The notes: generated by a model not told the origin, from the sequence alone. Counted from the first letter of the stretch, positions 36,000 to 56,660 are shown. The stretch: 64,000 nt of DNA from Kuschelorhynchus macadamiae (GCA_030620095.1 JAUTXW010003816.1:62001-126000); one strand, 5' to 3'. Made by a program: numbers and translations.

Positions 36000-37525
36000 A
36001 ATAGAATATTTCAACAAAAGCAAAAAGTTACAAGGTAGCGGAACCTCCAAAAATCGCAATGGTATCTTCCGTAAAAAAAAATTTAGACATCTGTAAAAAA
36101 ATTGTTTCTTCCCTGTAACTTGTGAACTGCTTAAACATTTTAAATGCGTATTGCAACGTTCCATGTAACTTTTAGTGCCGTAATTTTTTTGAAAAACAAA
36201 TTTTGACAGAGGTCAAAGGTATAAATATGGGATAATATCGAGAGTTTATAACCAAATCATAGCCGTTCGGTTATGGTCTACAAAAAAAAACATAAAAAAG
36301 TAACAAAAAAGTAGACAATACCGTAAGTTTGTAATAAAATCATAGCCGTACGATTATGATCTACAACAAAATAATAAAAAAATAACATAAAACGGTAGAC
36401 AAAACGTTACAACCTGACATATAGCCCGTTAAAAAAGGGAAAGGACTTAAAAACAATATAAATGAAATATTAATCTAATTCTAATTACTATTCATTCAAT
36501 TAATGTTATACTACAGAAAATTACTATTAACAATAAAATCGAACGTCTTGTATAATATAACAGCGATAGCTAGGTACAACAATGTATCATGATACAAAAA
36601 GTATAGATGTGAAATTAATACGTATGCTGTGCCTCCGGGTATGGGCACTAAATACACCTAACTAGTAATACTGTCAAAATTATTGTCAATCAAGAACTTG
36701 TGTAATTAAATACAATTTTTAGCAGAAGGCCACAATGTCTCATTATATCAACACAACGCAAAGCAAATTAGCAAAACTTGCGTAACATTTGAATGAGGTT
36801 AGAACAGCTCAAAAAGAAATGTGATTGATGGCAGCTTCCTCTTGGCTCAGAAGAATTTCTTTAGAACCGTTATGGCTTTTCGCCTTAGTAAAGGAAGTAT
36901 TTCGAAATTTAGACAGTTTTAGTATTTCGCTGAAGCGCAATTGATGTCAGTCATCTTATTGACAAATTGCTCTCTTTTTAGCCAATTAGAGCGCCGAGAA
37001 CGCTCCAATTAACCGAGACGTGGTGCATTAAAATACCCCGGACTCTTGGATATGAGCCTAAGTCGGCAGATAAGACGATCTCAATTTTGTTTAAGCATTC
37101 TATATTCATACCTAACTAAAGGATTTACTGATATTCTTTTTTTGCCCTTATACAAGAAAATGTGTTCCAACTGCTTTAGTCCGCACCTGGTTACGCCAAT
37201 GGCATCAGAGTTAATAAAACATAACAATATATACATTTTACGAGATTATCTCATTTTATCTATATTTTTAAAATTTAATAATCAGTACTGAGATGATTAC
37301 TTATTAAAGGATTGTGTAATTTTAAATGCATATATTTGAGATTAAATTAGGCATGAAATTTGAAACCAGACTTACATTTTCTGCTGGTATGAGGAGATTT
37401 AAAGATAAATAATAAGACAGTTTTTTTGTATATGCTGCAAGTCACTAGTCTTTGTCGTGTCAGATGAAAAATGCTTTTAAAAACTAAAATGACCTTGTTC
37501 TATTAGGTAGTGCTAAACAAACGAC
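36000..37525. other. Intergenic, mostly AT-rich, with two repeat pieces
   Basis: 36,240-36,420 holds two tandem copies (CATAGCCGT(T/A)CG(G/A)TTATG(G/A)TCTAC) of the family also at 22.4 and 25.3 kb. The rest, including 36,480-37,500, shows nothing recognisable. Confidence 0.5.
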
Positions 37526-37527
37526 CT

Positions 37528-37529
<2 letters not shown>

Positions 37530-37586
<57 letters not shown>
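37530..37586. repeat. (TA)n microsatellite
   Basis: About 55 bp of uninterrupted TA. Confidence 0.95.
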
Positions 37587-37591
<5 letters not shown>

Positions 37592-37714
37592 ATATTAAAA
37601 AATATTAACACTATAATATTCTAGATTCTGAAAGCAAGTTAAATTTTGGTTTTAAAAAAAAAAACTGGTTTGTTTTTTTTAGATTTTCTGTATTCACTTA
37701 TTACTCCTTAGCCA

Positions 37715-37940
37715 AATAGCGGGGTAGCCTTGGCTCAGTGGTCAGATTTCCGGCTACAAACGCCGGGATTTTAGGTTTGATCCCCCGTCTTTGACCTTAT
37801 ACTACGTTTATATCGGGTGGTATAGGGAAGTGTAAAATATATCTACTGTATGCGTCAACGTATTCACGTTAGTTAGGGGGATGGATAGGGGAAGCTGGTG
37901 CAAATACACACTTGCCGGCCTATAAAGCAACGGTTTTACT
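37715..37940 (+). repeat. tRNA-derived SINE candidate
   Basis: CCTTGGCTCAGTGGTCAG (37,729-37,746) fits a polymerase III A box and GGTTTGATCCC (37,775-37,785) a B box with one change; the spacing of about 45 bases is as in tRNAs. The fold between them is poor (CCGGC...GCCGG is the only good stem), so it is not a tRNA gene. An unrelated body of about 150 bp follows (TCGGGTGGTATAGGGAAGTG ... CTTGCCGGCC). No A-tail or target duplication was identified. Confidence 0.55.
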
Positions 37941-37944
37941 AATA

Positions 37945-39640
37945 AACAGGTGAAATTCATAATTTTTTATTTAAAGAAATCTATAGTTTTGATTCTAGGC
38001 ATTATCGGGAAAATAACACGTCCTCGAGGTACGTACCCAAGATCTAAAACTGACATAACGCGAATTAGGTGGACAGGACAGGACACCGTTTGCAAGACAT
38101 CCGCACTGCCAAATATGCACTTTAGAACAACACACTGTGAAACTTCCTTTAATATTTTAATTTATTATTATTAGTTATAGTATAAGAAAACTTATTTGCC
38201 ATTGAACCATATCTCGCAAACCACAGGATGTGCCAGAAATCGGGGATCAAAAATTGTATATTTTCATGTTTATAATTTTTACATAGACATATTTCTGGCA
38301 TCGAAAGTGTTTTAAAGCGATTTTAACGAAATATTTTTACGTAAGACCTAAAGTGGTATTCTAAGATATTTGTCACATTTATATATGAAAATATTTATAA
38401 CAAGAGCATATTATTTTTTAATTTAATGTCAATATTATGCTATAAATTAAAATCATTATACTATTACACTAATCACAAAATAGAAAATAAAAGTCCCATT
38501 GATAAGACCAGTTACTAATTGCATTAGTTTAGGCAAGGAAATGAAACGAACAAAGGTATTTTTAGGCATTTCTATGCTTTTTAATGTAAGACACTCTGAC
38601 TACTAATACCACTTTTAATAATATATGTAAATGTTGTTTAAATTCAAACTTCGATATCAATCAAATACTACCCTGTATGTAGTGAAAATCCCTAAAAGCA
38701 CGACCAAACATTATTTTTTAATCAATGCTGGGGTGCTGAGCAATGTCTTTTAATTAAACTTTCAGGTAACTAATCTAGCTAATTTTGTGGAGCTATTTTT
38801 AGTAAACCATGCAATTTGTTTATTCTTATTTTGATGTTTAGTTTACCGTAAAGCCTATAATAAAATTTGATAATATCAAAATATATATTGTTCAATTTTC
38901 TTAAAAATATTAACTATTACATATGTAGTCGTGAGAATGTTTTTAATATTTTACACGATGGTCCCAAAAATAACATAAAGCTATTATTGACATATCAAAA
39001 AAGTCTTGCCTGCTCTGTCTCTACAGAAAAATTAGGTATTATGGCTGCTGTTTGACAATTTATACTAGGAAATGTGTTCTACGTAGCGGTTTCCCGTTGC
39101 CTTTCGAAGTTGCGTCTTGTGTAAGGGTTGAGTAAAAAGCCTTATTACTGCTCGCAGTCTTAGTAGTCCAAGTCTAGGATCAGAGTCTACCAGGCATACC
39201 GAGCACTAAAAAATGCCCGCTAATAACACACTATATCATACGCAAAAATTCAAAATAAATTGAAATAGCTTACTGAGACAATATACCGGAATATGGAGTT
39301 TCATATTTTAAAAAGGCTCTCATCCCCTTTTAAAATAACTGGACCCAAAGCCGCATGCTCGTTTAATTCTGTTTCAATGTTTTATTGTTTACAGCTAAAT
39401 AAGTAATGTGCACATTGGCAGACGAAACTTGCAGCAGGCATTTTATTAACGCGCAACGTAAGGAAGTTAGTAGTTATAAAATAAATAGATCTTATCGAAT
39501 GACTTAGCGATAAGTGCAGAAAATAATCCCTTTATCATATTTAACCTTGTAGTTCAATGGTGCGCGTTTCGTGCATTACCTGTTAGTATCTAGAGATAGA
39601 CAGATGACCAGGAAGTTATTATTCAGCATTTACTGTTCTT
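37945..39640. other. Intergenic region upstream of the EcKL gene
   Basis: No gene. AT-rich apart from a more balanced patch at 39,060-39,220 of unknown nature. Confidence 0.5.
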
Positions 39641-39646
39641 GGCCTT

Positions 39647-39737
39647 TATATATAAAACATGATATTTATATTTTGTTAGTACACAGTTATTCTTAATGAG
39701 AGCCGATCAGTACTAAATTTAACTCTGATTAGTAACA
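39647..39737 (+). promoter_or_regulatory. Putative core promoter of the EcKL gene
   Basis: TATATAAA at 39,647-39,654 is followed about 30 bp later by a TTAGTAC initiator-like sequence (39,676-39,682). The ATG at 39,738 would then lie about 60 bases into the message. A second, better initiator match (TCAGTAC, 39,708) is too far from the box. Position only; no expression data. Confidence 0.4.
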
Positions 39738-47178
<7,441 letters not shown>

Positions 47179-47216
47179 TATTGCCGTTTTTGTATATTTT
47201 AATTTAAGATTTTTTT

Positions 47217-47222
47217 AATATA
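47217..47222 (+). terminator. Putative poly(A) signal of the EcKL gene
   Basis: AATATA 38 bases after the stop codon, a recognised variant of AATAAA. No canonical signal was seen in the next 200 bases. Confidence 0.3.
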
Positions 47223-48117
47223 AACTGTTTGTAAGTACAATACGATCCTATTCTAGCATCATATATAAATTTGTATTTACTGATAGATTTCGATAAGTTC
47301 TTCAAAATCTGAATACTCGTTTTTTCAGCATTTACAATCAATAATCTATTTTGGTTTATATTGCATCTTTGCAATACGCAAATATATACCGGATAGTAAA
47401 ATCCGTCTTATTTTATTTGATCGACATAGACTATCCCCAGGGGGAATAAACTAAACTATTGTTCGATTTAAACGGAACCGCTAATTTTTTGATAATTTTC
47501 AATTTATCATAAGTTTTGAAACCAATAAGCTAGAGTTATGCGGTTGGCTAAGAATACGCATATGTTTTCATCAAAAATATACAGTTTTTCGATCTGGGCT
47601 TCTCCAAATCTAACGTTTCTCCATAAACACGAAATTGATTAGCGGTTTTTTACTTCTTTTAAGTTATAAGTTAAGTATACCTTAAAAAATCTGTTATAAT
47701 TTATTTTGAAACATATCCAGATTAGCTTCAAGGGCGAGGAAATTGCAGTGGTATATATTCTAAATTTAAATTTTCACTTACCCAGATTGGGTCTTTCGTC
47801 TTCCCTAAATATAATATAATTAAACCCTTTTTAAAGAGATATGGGATATGCTTCAAAACGTTTTTTTAGTCTTTCACCATAAGCTGAGCTAGTAATTTTC
47901 AAACACATGCATTTTAACTTTAAAAACTCTAAAATAATAAAAATTGGTATAGCATTCAAAGGTAAATTAAATCGTTGCAGGTCTAAAATGAAATAAAAAA
48001 TCGGTAAATTTAATGTGAATTGAACATTTTTTAGGTTGATTTTTAAAAAAAATTTTTGGCTGCCATTTTGTTTCGCCGTATTAAACTTAAACCCATATTC
48101 TCAGTCTTTACATACTA

Positions 48118-48480
48118 ACTGGTTTTCGTTAACGATATTCTTGTTGTTATGTTAGAGTGATGTAACATTTGGGTTTAGGATTCAGTAAAAAAAAAAACAA
48201 AAATAAATTGTCGACGTTTCTCAACTTTATTGTTGCATTCTCAAGATGCATATATAGAAACCCATATTATCAGTCTTTACCTACTCCGTTGGCGGTGATA
48301 TTTCCCAACCCTAAATAATACACCACCGTAACATCAAGAAGATCGTTAACGAAAACCATTTAGAAATTTAATATCTGGGAAATATCTGCGAACCAACAAA
48401 TCTATATATGTGTCTGAGGATGGCAACATTTAAGTTGCGAAACGTCGACAATTTAAAAAAACTTGTTTTTTTTACTGGAC
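48118..48480. repeat. Opposed pair of hammerhead-bearing repeats
   Basis: Two copies of one unit in opposite orientation. Block one: GGTTTTCGTTAACGAT with TTCTTG at 48,120-48,155 and its complement at 48,335-48,360. Block two: GTCGACAATTT with an A/T-rich tail, at 48,225-48,190 on minus and 48,443-48,465 on plus. On plus 48,414-48,442 the hammerhead core is intact: CTGAGGA, GCAAC/GTTGC stem with an ATTTAA loop, GAAAC. On minus 48,245-48,216 the first motif is altered (CTTGAGAA). Same layout as the insert at 9.5-9.7 kb, different sequence. Confidence 0.65.
48414..48442 (+). ncRNA. Hammerhead ribozyme-like core, best of the window
   Basis: CTGAGGA, a 5-bp stem GCAAC/GTTGC, six-base loop and GAAAC followed by GTCGAC. 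All invariant core bases of CUGANGA and GAAA are present. Stem III and the cleavage triplet could not be placed with confidence. Confidence 0.45.
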
Positions 48481-49646
48481 CAGAACTCCATATTGGATTT
48501 TTATCAAAATATTACCAGGTCATCCCCATATAAACCTGTTCTGCCATCCTGGATTCGTACCAAAATTTTACCAGTTGATTCCAACATAATACTTTGATGT
48601 TTATGCAACATTTAAGATAAATTGGACAAGTAGTTTTTTGATAATATTTTTTTTAACATTTCACTATGTCACAAATGTTACCAGTTCATCCCTACATGAC
48701 CCTTAATTTTTTACCCTAAATTTGCAGTCAATCGGGTAAGTAGTCTTTAAGCTATACTGCTAACAGACAGACAGGCGGACCGACGGAGTTGTTAAAACAT
48801 ATTTTTTTGGCATCTAACGACGCTAAAACGTAAAGATGGGTAAAACCTGAGAGGGTGATTTTGTCACGATTACAAATATTTTATTTGACCGCCATTTTGT
48901 TTGGCCATCTTGAATTAGTACCACTATTTTAATAGTTGATCGCTATACCACATTTAGTTATGGCACACAAATTGAAATCAAACCATTAAGCTGTTTTTTC
49001 AGGCTGAATTTTTAAATATTTTAATAAGCCGCCATCTTGGATTCGTACTAAATTATTACCAGTTGATTCCAACATAATCTTAGATATTTTTGCAAAATTT
49101 GAGGTAAATTGAATGAGCTGTTTTTTAATAATAATATTTTTATATTTCACTAGGCTGCCATTTTGTTTCGCCATATTGGATTTTTACCAATATGTTACCA
49201 GGTCATCCCCATATGTCTCTTAATTTTTGACAAAAATTTGAAGTCAATCGGGTAAGTAGTTTTATAGCTACGCCGCGAACAGACAGACAGACCGAAGGAA
49301 TTGGCGAAACATGTTTTTCGTCATGTACGGACCCTGAAACGTGAAGATCTCAGAGAGTGATTTTTTCACGATTACAATACTTCCCTTTTACGAGGGAAGT
49401 AAAAATATACAGGGTCTCTTAAAAAACACCACATAGGTTTATATTTCTGTTTATAATTATATCTTGAATTATGAATCTTCCAAAATAAATTTTGCGATTT
49501 GTTTCAAATTTTAAATTAAAAGCAGGTGTTAAAACCATTAAATATATAATGTTAAAAAAAAGTATTAAATATATAGTGCTAAAAATTGGTAAACTTCCTC
49601 CCTTATGAGTCCTTGGAATGTTATGAATAGGAGATAACACTGTTTG

Positions 49647-49785
49647 TCAAAGAAAAATCTTTTTTGGCTTTTCAGCAACTGAATAAAAATATTTAACTTT
49701 AAATTAATTGCTTCAATTAATTTAAAGTTAAATATTTTTATTCATTTGCGAAAAAGCCAAAAAAGATTTTTGTTTGTTAATCTAA
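49647..49785. repeat. Foldback element, long near-perfect palindrome
   Basis: 49,680-49,710 and 49,714-49,744 are perfect inverted repeats of 31 bp separated by three bases. Outside them, AAAAATCTTTTTTGGCTTTT (from about 49,655) pairs with its complement at about 49,753-49,773. The whole arm is thus about 60 bp with a small asymmetric gap. No coding capacity; a MITE-like foldback or a palindromic insertion. Confidence 0.8.
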
Positions 49786-51595
49786 ACGCAACAAATAATC
49801 TGAACACATTTAAAAACACTGTTTGTATTGCAAAATAGCTACGTGCAGAACTTAACTGGGTCATAACGTATTTTATAGGTATTAAAGCGGAATCTGACAT
49901 TCGCATTAAGGATAATTTTAGATTATATTTAAAACAGAAATATTACCCTTTGTCGTGTTTTTCAAGTGGCATTGTATATATTTTATTTTATTTGAATCCC
50001 CAAATGATACAGTTTAATTGGGCTTTGATTGCTATACCAATGTTTATCTTTTTATAGTGTTAAAAGCAAACATGTATATGTTTAAATAAAAAAGCCCATC
50101 TCAAACGATTAGGGCTTTATTTTTCTATATTGACGAAAGGCGAAAGATAAATATAAGTTTACTAATTAACAATTTAAGTTGCAACATGTACAAATGCTTA
50201 TTGCACGATCCGGAAGCTTAGCTGAATATGATTTGAAATAAATTGTAACAGGTTTTTAAAGGGGTTCTTAATAAAAAGTAAAAAATACCTAATTGCTTTC
50301 GTTCTTGTGAAGGATTGTTATAATGCGATCAAATGGTGCTCAAAAGGGCCAGATCTAGGAAAAAATACAGAAGTTTTTTTACTTTTTCTTTATATCTCGT
50401 GTCGCAAAACACTTTTCCGGTTTCTTCCGTATATGTAAAAAACTATGGGTTGTATCGAAAAGCTACTTCTATATAAATTGATCATAATAACTATAATTTT
50501 CTGATAAAGGGTTCAAACGCTAGAGCGCGCTGAAAAAGAGATACTTTTTGGGCTTCTGGATAAAAAGCCAGCGGCGCTTTAGCTTCACTAGATGTATCAT
50601 GAGTAAAAAGAAATATTTTGAGTAAATTCATTGCGTAGGTAAAGCATTAATAAAAAATATTATGAATTATTAAGTTCAAATGTTGTAGTTTATTCTCTTA
50701 CTTAAAAATTACATGGAGCTTCTTAGAGGTAGAGTGGGTAGAGAAGTGAAAAGTTTGATACACAAACTTCTTCATAAAGGAAATTAATATATAGTATTAT
50801 ATAATACAAACAACAGATATATCATTTTGTCGCATAGACCATCAAATTTGAGAAGGTCAGGGTTGAGGGTCACATTGATTTGTTTCCAAAACCCTCCTTA
50901 ACTGGATGTTCCAAAACCTTGATTTCTCAGCTAGAAAAGAATGTATGTAGTGTGAGAAGCTGATTAAACAAGTTTATTTGGAGTAGTGGACTACTAAACG
51001 AAGGAAGATATTACAAATAAGCGGTATTGTGAAGTATAAGTTCCAATGAAGTAATACCTGCTGTCATTAATTTGGCTATTTAGGTCTTTTTTGTTTAAAT
51101 ATGGATAAGGATATACCAGGGTGGATGGTGGTACCTCAACTAGACATCAATATTTTTTTTTTTTTTAAATACCGTTATGTAAAATTGATGGTTAAGGTCG
51201 CATAAACCATTCAATTGACGTCTCTCTTCTGAAAACTATGAAGTACTACTTTTGAAAGTTCTATGCGTTATCTTAACCTTTTTATATGTTAAACTTTTTC
51301 GATTCAATGTTTAATGTCAGTGTAATAATTGAAATCACTCCCAGGAAATTTAAATGTGAACTTTTTTTATGGCCTTAGGCAAAGCCGATTTAGCCACGAA
51401 TACAACTTAAATATTTATCTCAAAATTCGTTATTTAATTACGTACACGGTCAGAACATAGTAACTCCGATCCCTCTCTATTCCGGACTCAGCAAAGGAAC
51501 AAGACAAGGTCACACTCTTCCCGCCCTGCGACCAATTCGGGACTCTAACCCTGCAGATTCTCAAATATTTTACAAAAACCCGCTCAATTTCAATG
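49786..51595. other. AT-rich stretch without a gene
   Basis: No coding frame or recognised repeat. It lies between the foldback element and the C-terminal end of the I-type LINE; the last part could be the LINE 3' region. Confidence 0.4.
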
Positions 51596-53800
51596 TTAGA
51601 AATGGACTCTAGCAAGTTCGGACAAAAGAAATCCAACTGCTTGCTTATAATGCTTACAATTAAAGAGTGTATGATTTAGGTCATCAATTGTTTTATTGTC
51701 GCAAGTAGATAAAGAACTGTTACTCAGTTTCAATTTATATAAGTGATTATTAAAATTCCCATGTTTTACCAAAAATCGGAAATATGAGACTAACAGATAC
51801 CGAGGTAATTTGGTTCTGGGAACCAAAGTATTTTTATTCAATTCGGAAAAAATTAATGTTTATACACTTGAGGTACCATTAGTATAACTTCTAAACTCCT
51901 ACCTCCAAATAACTTCAGACATTTCTCTCACAATTGGTACCAAGTCCAAATAAGGGATACCGGACAATGGTTCTTCCAACATGACAGCCTTTTTTGCAGC
52001 TCTATCAACACTTTCATTCCCTGACAATCCTGTAATACATGCAAATACAATCTGAACCTTTTTTTTTTAATTGAGTAATAGCAAGATTGCTCATATATTT
52101 GCAATCATAGCATGTTTAGAATAACCATTATTTCCCAAAGCTTGTAAAACTGATAGTGAGTCGAAAAGAATTAGAACTCTAGAGAGATTTTTTTCCAGAC
52201 TAACATACTCTAGTGCTTTCAAAATGGCTAAGGCCTCGGCTGTAAAGATTCACGCAAACTATTCATATTTAAATTGCTTAGATACGTTCAGCTCTGGAAT
52301 GGAAAAAGCACACAACACCCTTTTCACTCTTGGAGCCAACTGCATATATTTTACACAAATGGCTAAAATCCGTCAACGTTATTTTGAGTATATTATGATT
52401 AAAGAGAAATCAGTAAATTTTGAAAGAATTGTATTAACAAGTTGATAGGCCGTGTTGAATGGAATTTCATATACAAAAATTGAGTTATATTTGTGTATAA
52501 CATTTTCAAAACTTGCTGTTAGAGTAAATGCATCAGTTAAAGGCGGACTATTTTTATTTTTCCAAAAGGACTTCGTTGAATTAAATATAGCTAGTTTACT
52601 TAATTTGTTAACAAGGATATTATTACAATATTACCAGACAAATTACTTCTCCTAGTTGACTAGTTGGGATTGAACTATGGCCGCCCAGCACCAATCTTAA
52701 CGCTTTATTCTGTAATCTATCAATTTTTTGAAGGCGTGAGTTGCAAGCCGACTCGTAAAAAAATGCATCCATTGTCTAGAATGGATCGAGTAAAAGTTTT
52801 ATAGAATATTAAGGCGGTACTGGGATCGGCGCCCCCTGATCTTCTTACATCTGCTTGATTCACTATGTAGGTTATATAGTCATTCCAATTTAACTTTTGG
52901 TCCAAATACTTAAAGGATCGTCGCCAGGAAATGGCAGTTCTGTTTAAGATAACATTCTCTGTACGAGCAATTCTATGTCTAGAAAAAACAACTAATACTG
53001 ACTTACTATTAGAAATAATAAACCCATTAGTGGAGAAATATGAATTACATATAAACATAATTTGGTTAAGATTAGTCTTACATAACTCCATTGTTTTATG
53101 CTTGCTATAGATACAGAAATCATCAGCAAACTGTAAAACTGTAGCCTTTAGATCCAAGCTGTGGAAATCAGCCATGTATAAATTAAAAAGTAAGGGGCTC
53201 AAAACTGAACCCTGGGAAAGTTCAGAAGAGACTACTCTGGAATAGCTAAATGTGTTGTTGCCTATTTTAATGGATATATTACGGTTTATAAACAGTCTAA
53301 CTAAGTTAAATACTACCCCTTTAGGAATTCGTAAAAAACGCATTTTTTTCTTTTAAAATATTAAGATTAACATTATCATATGCACTACTTAGATCTAAAA
53401 ATAAGGCAGATAAAAATTTTGCCCCGCCTGAAACCAAATTAAAAATAGGGAGTAAGGTTTTGTGACTCACACCACCATTCCAAACGATGTTTAATTATTC
53501 TTTCAAGTGTTTTAGCATACATAAGGATAGAGCAATTGTTGGGGGGCAATTGGGTTTGTTAATGGGAACCACTGAATAATTTTTAATTTTCGGTATTTCA
53601 TCACCTTGGCATATAACTTTTTCAAAGGCCTTAACCTCTTAGCAGAGTGGGGTACATGTTCAAGCATGCTATCTATATGTTATAGCATCAAGACCCGGAC
53701 ATGTATCCTTTTGTTTTTTAATGTTCTTATCTAACTCGGCAAGCAGGAAAGGTTGGGATAAAAAATGACTCTTATTTATTGTCATTTTCGGGATTTGTTG
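51596..53800 (-). mobile_element. I-type (RNase H-bearing) non-LTR retrotransposon, 5' truncated
   Basis: Minus strand. From about 53,790: KKQKDTCPGLDAITY (RT start), KAFEKVICQGDEIPK, a broken stretch with ALFLDLSSAYDNVNL (motif A, 53,430-53,370), then the frame 53,343-52,720 with LSQGSVLSPLLFNLYM and VLQFADDFCIYSKH, the FADD catalytic box intact. Downstream, ILFDSLSVLQALG (about 52,165) and GLSGNESVDRAAKKA (about 52,030-51,985) are RNase H motifs. 51,841-51,596 is the C-terminal part (HGNFNNHLYKL, CDNKTIDDLNHTLFNC). Endonuclease and ORF1 are missing. Frameshifts present. Confidence 0.8.
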
Positions 53801-53914
53801 ATTTACTCAAATGGGAACTTAGGATCAGTAAAATAATATTGACTAAGTCTACGAGATGGAGCCACACGCCCAAGCTTATGGACATTCGGCCTCATTTTCT
53901 TTCCTTTAAACTGG

Positions 53915-54835
53915 TAAAATTTTCTTGAGAATCCAAGATAGCAAAATAAAATGACGGCCTAATAAAATATTTAAAAAATCAGCCTGGAAAAACTGCTTAT
54001 TAGGTTAGCTTTAAATTTGAGTGGTAATTAGGAATGATATATAAATAAACTAAATAAGTAGTTTTTTATTAATATTTTTCTAACTTTTCCCTAGGTCGCT
54101 ATTTTGTTCCAAAATACTGGATTTTTACTCAAATGTTACAAGTCATCACCTTTAGTTTTTGACCAAAACTGACCAAAACCGGGTAAGTAGTGTTTCAGCT
54201 ATGGAGCGAATAGAGAGACAGACAGATAGACGGACGAAATTGAGAAAACAAGTTTTTTATGACATCCACGGACGTTAAAAATGGGAAGATATGTAAAATC
54301 TGGGAGAGTGTTTTTTCACATTTACAAATATTTTATTTAGTCGCCATTTTTTCTGCCATCTTGAATTCTTTCACAATTTTACCAACTCATCTCTATATTT
54401 TAATCAATTATTGCACAAAATTTGAAATCAGTCTAATAAGTAGTTTTTCAGGCAGACTTTTATAATAATCTATTAAGACGCTATTTTGTTACGACATCTT
54501 AGATTAATACCAAAAAAATCACTAGTTGATTTCTATGTAATACCTGATTTTTATGCAAAATTTGAGGAGGTAAACTGGAAACATAGTTTTTAAGTAAACA
54601 TTTTTTTAAAGGTTCACTAGGCCGCTATTTTGTTCCGCCATATTGGATCTTTGAGCAAATTTTAAAATCGATCAGGTAAGATGTTTTTAAATATGCCGCG
54701 CACAGTCAGACAGGCAGGCAAACCCACGGAATCGAGAAAACATGTTTCTTGGCTTCAAGGACCTTAAAACATGAAGATCGGTAAAGACCTGAGAGTGTAA
54801 TTTTTTTCAGGATCATAATACTTCCCTTTGAAATT
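53915..54835. repeat. Dispersed CCGCCAT/ACAGACAGAC repeat, copy 4, rearranged
   Basis: 53,915-54,020 is in minus orientation (GATAGCAAAATAAAATGACGGCC), the rest plus, with GCGAATAGAGAGACAGACAG, CGGACG.TAAAAATGGGAAGAT and an end at ATAATACTTCCC (54,819-54,830) where the hairpin's second half is missing. Confidence 0.65.
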
Positions 54836-54839
54836 CATG

Positions 54840-55950
54840 CACCCACTTAGGATTTGAACCCAGGCCCTGCCAGACCAACACCGGTGTAAACCTAAAGCTT
54901 TACGCTCTCTGAAACTATAAAAATGCATATGATTTATAAAACGATGGTTATAAATACACAAGCTAGGAAAACCAAAAGCCAATAACTTGATAGGTAAAAA
55001 TTATTGTTTTAATAAAAATATACTTTTATACATCAATCCAAAAAAAGGCCCTAACTAACACTAACCAAAACGCAGTCCGATATTTAAAACATAAGTACAT
55101 ACAAAATTATAGGTTTTGATAAAAAAACATAGCCCGACAAGAATAGTACACACAACTTCTGCTATGGAAAGCCAAATACGCTACCAACGAGGCAGCAGAG
55201 CTCATATAAAAATTTTTTAAACTTAACGAACTTTGTTTATACAACATTTTCATTTAAATTGTAGGCACCGGGTACCGATATATTTTTTTACTGGCACTGA
55301 TGCATCGAAAATCGATCCTTAATCGGTTTTCCTCAGCCCTCAGTCGAAGAGGTTTTTCAATAGATTATTAGGTTTTTTGCTCTGTATTTAATTAGTTTTA
55401 ATATGTTTGTCCCATGAAACCTTCTCCATACAGGCTTTATATTTATTTCTGGATTAACTGTTCAGTCGACGGCACCTACAATTAGAGTAGGTAAAGGTTA
55501 TTTACGAAATTGCCGTTTCGCCAAGGGATAACATAAAAATAAATCCGTTCATTCCAATATCTGAAAAAAAAAACCTAAGATACCAAAAAAAAATATATCT
55601 GAGAATCTCAATACAAAATATGTAAAAATAGATAGTGCAGAAGTTAAAATCATTATAGAAAAACCGTAGGTCGCCTCAAATATTCACCTTTTTTTCGCAG
55701 ATTTTAAAAACATGCTGTATGTACGGACAATTCTGTGTCTTAACAAATTTACATTACAATAATTAATAGCCAACGATACCGCCTATTATCGGCAAAAAGG
55801 TTTTTTCTTTTTCTTTAAGAAATGCCACATTGAATTTATCTAAAATTATTGAATATCTACTTCGAGGGTTGCACTTACTGTATGTGGCAACATCGCGTCA
55901 ATATATTTTAAAACATTGGTAGAAAATTCCATGGTTATGAATATTTTGTT
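54840..55950. other. Intergenic, AT-rich
   Basis: Nothing recognisable apart from a GGTTCAAATCC-like word (minus, 54,860) discussed under rejected items. Confidence 0.4.
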
Positions 55951-55969
55951 TTATTAGGAATAGTGATGT

Positions 55970-56660
55970 GACCCAATTTAGTTCTGCACATATTTATTTA
56001 CTAACACATATATACTGTCTTTTCACACAGTTTTATTGGGCGCTGTTCATACTGAATTCGTACCAATATTTTACCAGTTTCTACCTATGCTCCACGCTGG
56101 ATTTTTGGACATAATCTAAAATAAATTGAATAAGGACTTTTTACACTTATTTTTACAAAATTGCTTTAGACCGTCAAATTTTTCCATTATGTTGAATTTG
56201 TACCAAAACCAACTTAATCTATTTTTTTTGTAATTTGAATAAGAATTGAATAGGAAGGTTTTCTACGTTTATTTTTAAAATGTTATTTTTGACCGCCATT
56301 TTGATCCTCCACTTGAATTCATATCACAATTTTACCAGTTTATCTCTTATTACACCTAATTCTTGTACAAAATTTAAATTCAAACTAATAACAAGTTTTT
56401 TTTAAGTCTTTTTAAATATTTTGTTAGGCAGCCATTTTGTTTTGCCACCTTGCCAAAAATCCAAGATAATTGATTTTTGTGCAAAATTTGAAGTAAACTT
56501 AATAATCAGTTTTTTAATTGTATTTCTAGCATTTGACTAGGCCGCCATTTTGTTCCACCATACTGAAATTTTGACGAAATATTACTAGCTCATCCTTAAT
56601 TTTTGACCAAAATTTGGAGTAAGTAGTTTTCAGCTATACCCCGAACTGACTGAGCAAAAG
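55970..56660 (+). repeat. Dispersed CCGCCAT repeat, copy 5, partial
   Basis: Shares CATATATACTGTCTTTTCA (as at 43,808), TTTTACCAGTTTCTACCTATGC and GGCCGCCATTTTGTTCC. Ends near 56,650 after CAGCTATACCCCGAACTGAC without a terminal hairpin. Confidence 0.65.

Larger units (their letters stand above)
48000..49400 (+). repeat. Dispersed CCGCCAT/ACAGACAGAC repeat, copy 3
   Basis: Three internal units, ending at 49,379-49,400 with ACTTCCC, TTTTACGA, GGGAAGT, a perfect 7-bp hairpin right after CACGATTACAAT. The left part is interrupted at about 48,118-48,480 by the inverted hammerhead-bearing pair. The true left end is not visible. Confidence 0.7.

Noticed and set aside
49379..49400. Helitron 3' end suggested by the terminal hairpin of the dispersed repeat
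   Set aside because: No CTRR end follows the hairpin at the usual distance and no matching 5' TC start was found.
54838..54930. Possible tRNA or SINE on the minus strand with a GGTTCAAATCC box
   Set aside because: No A box at the right distance and no cloverleaf.
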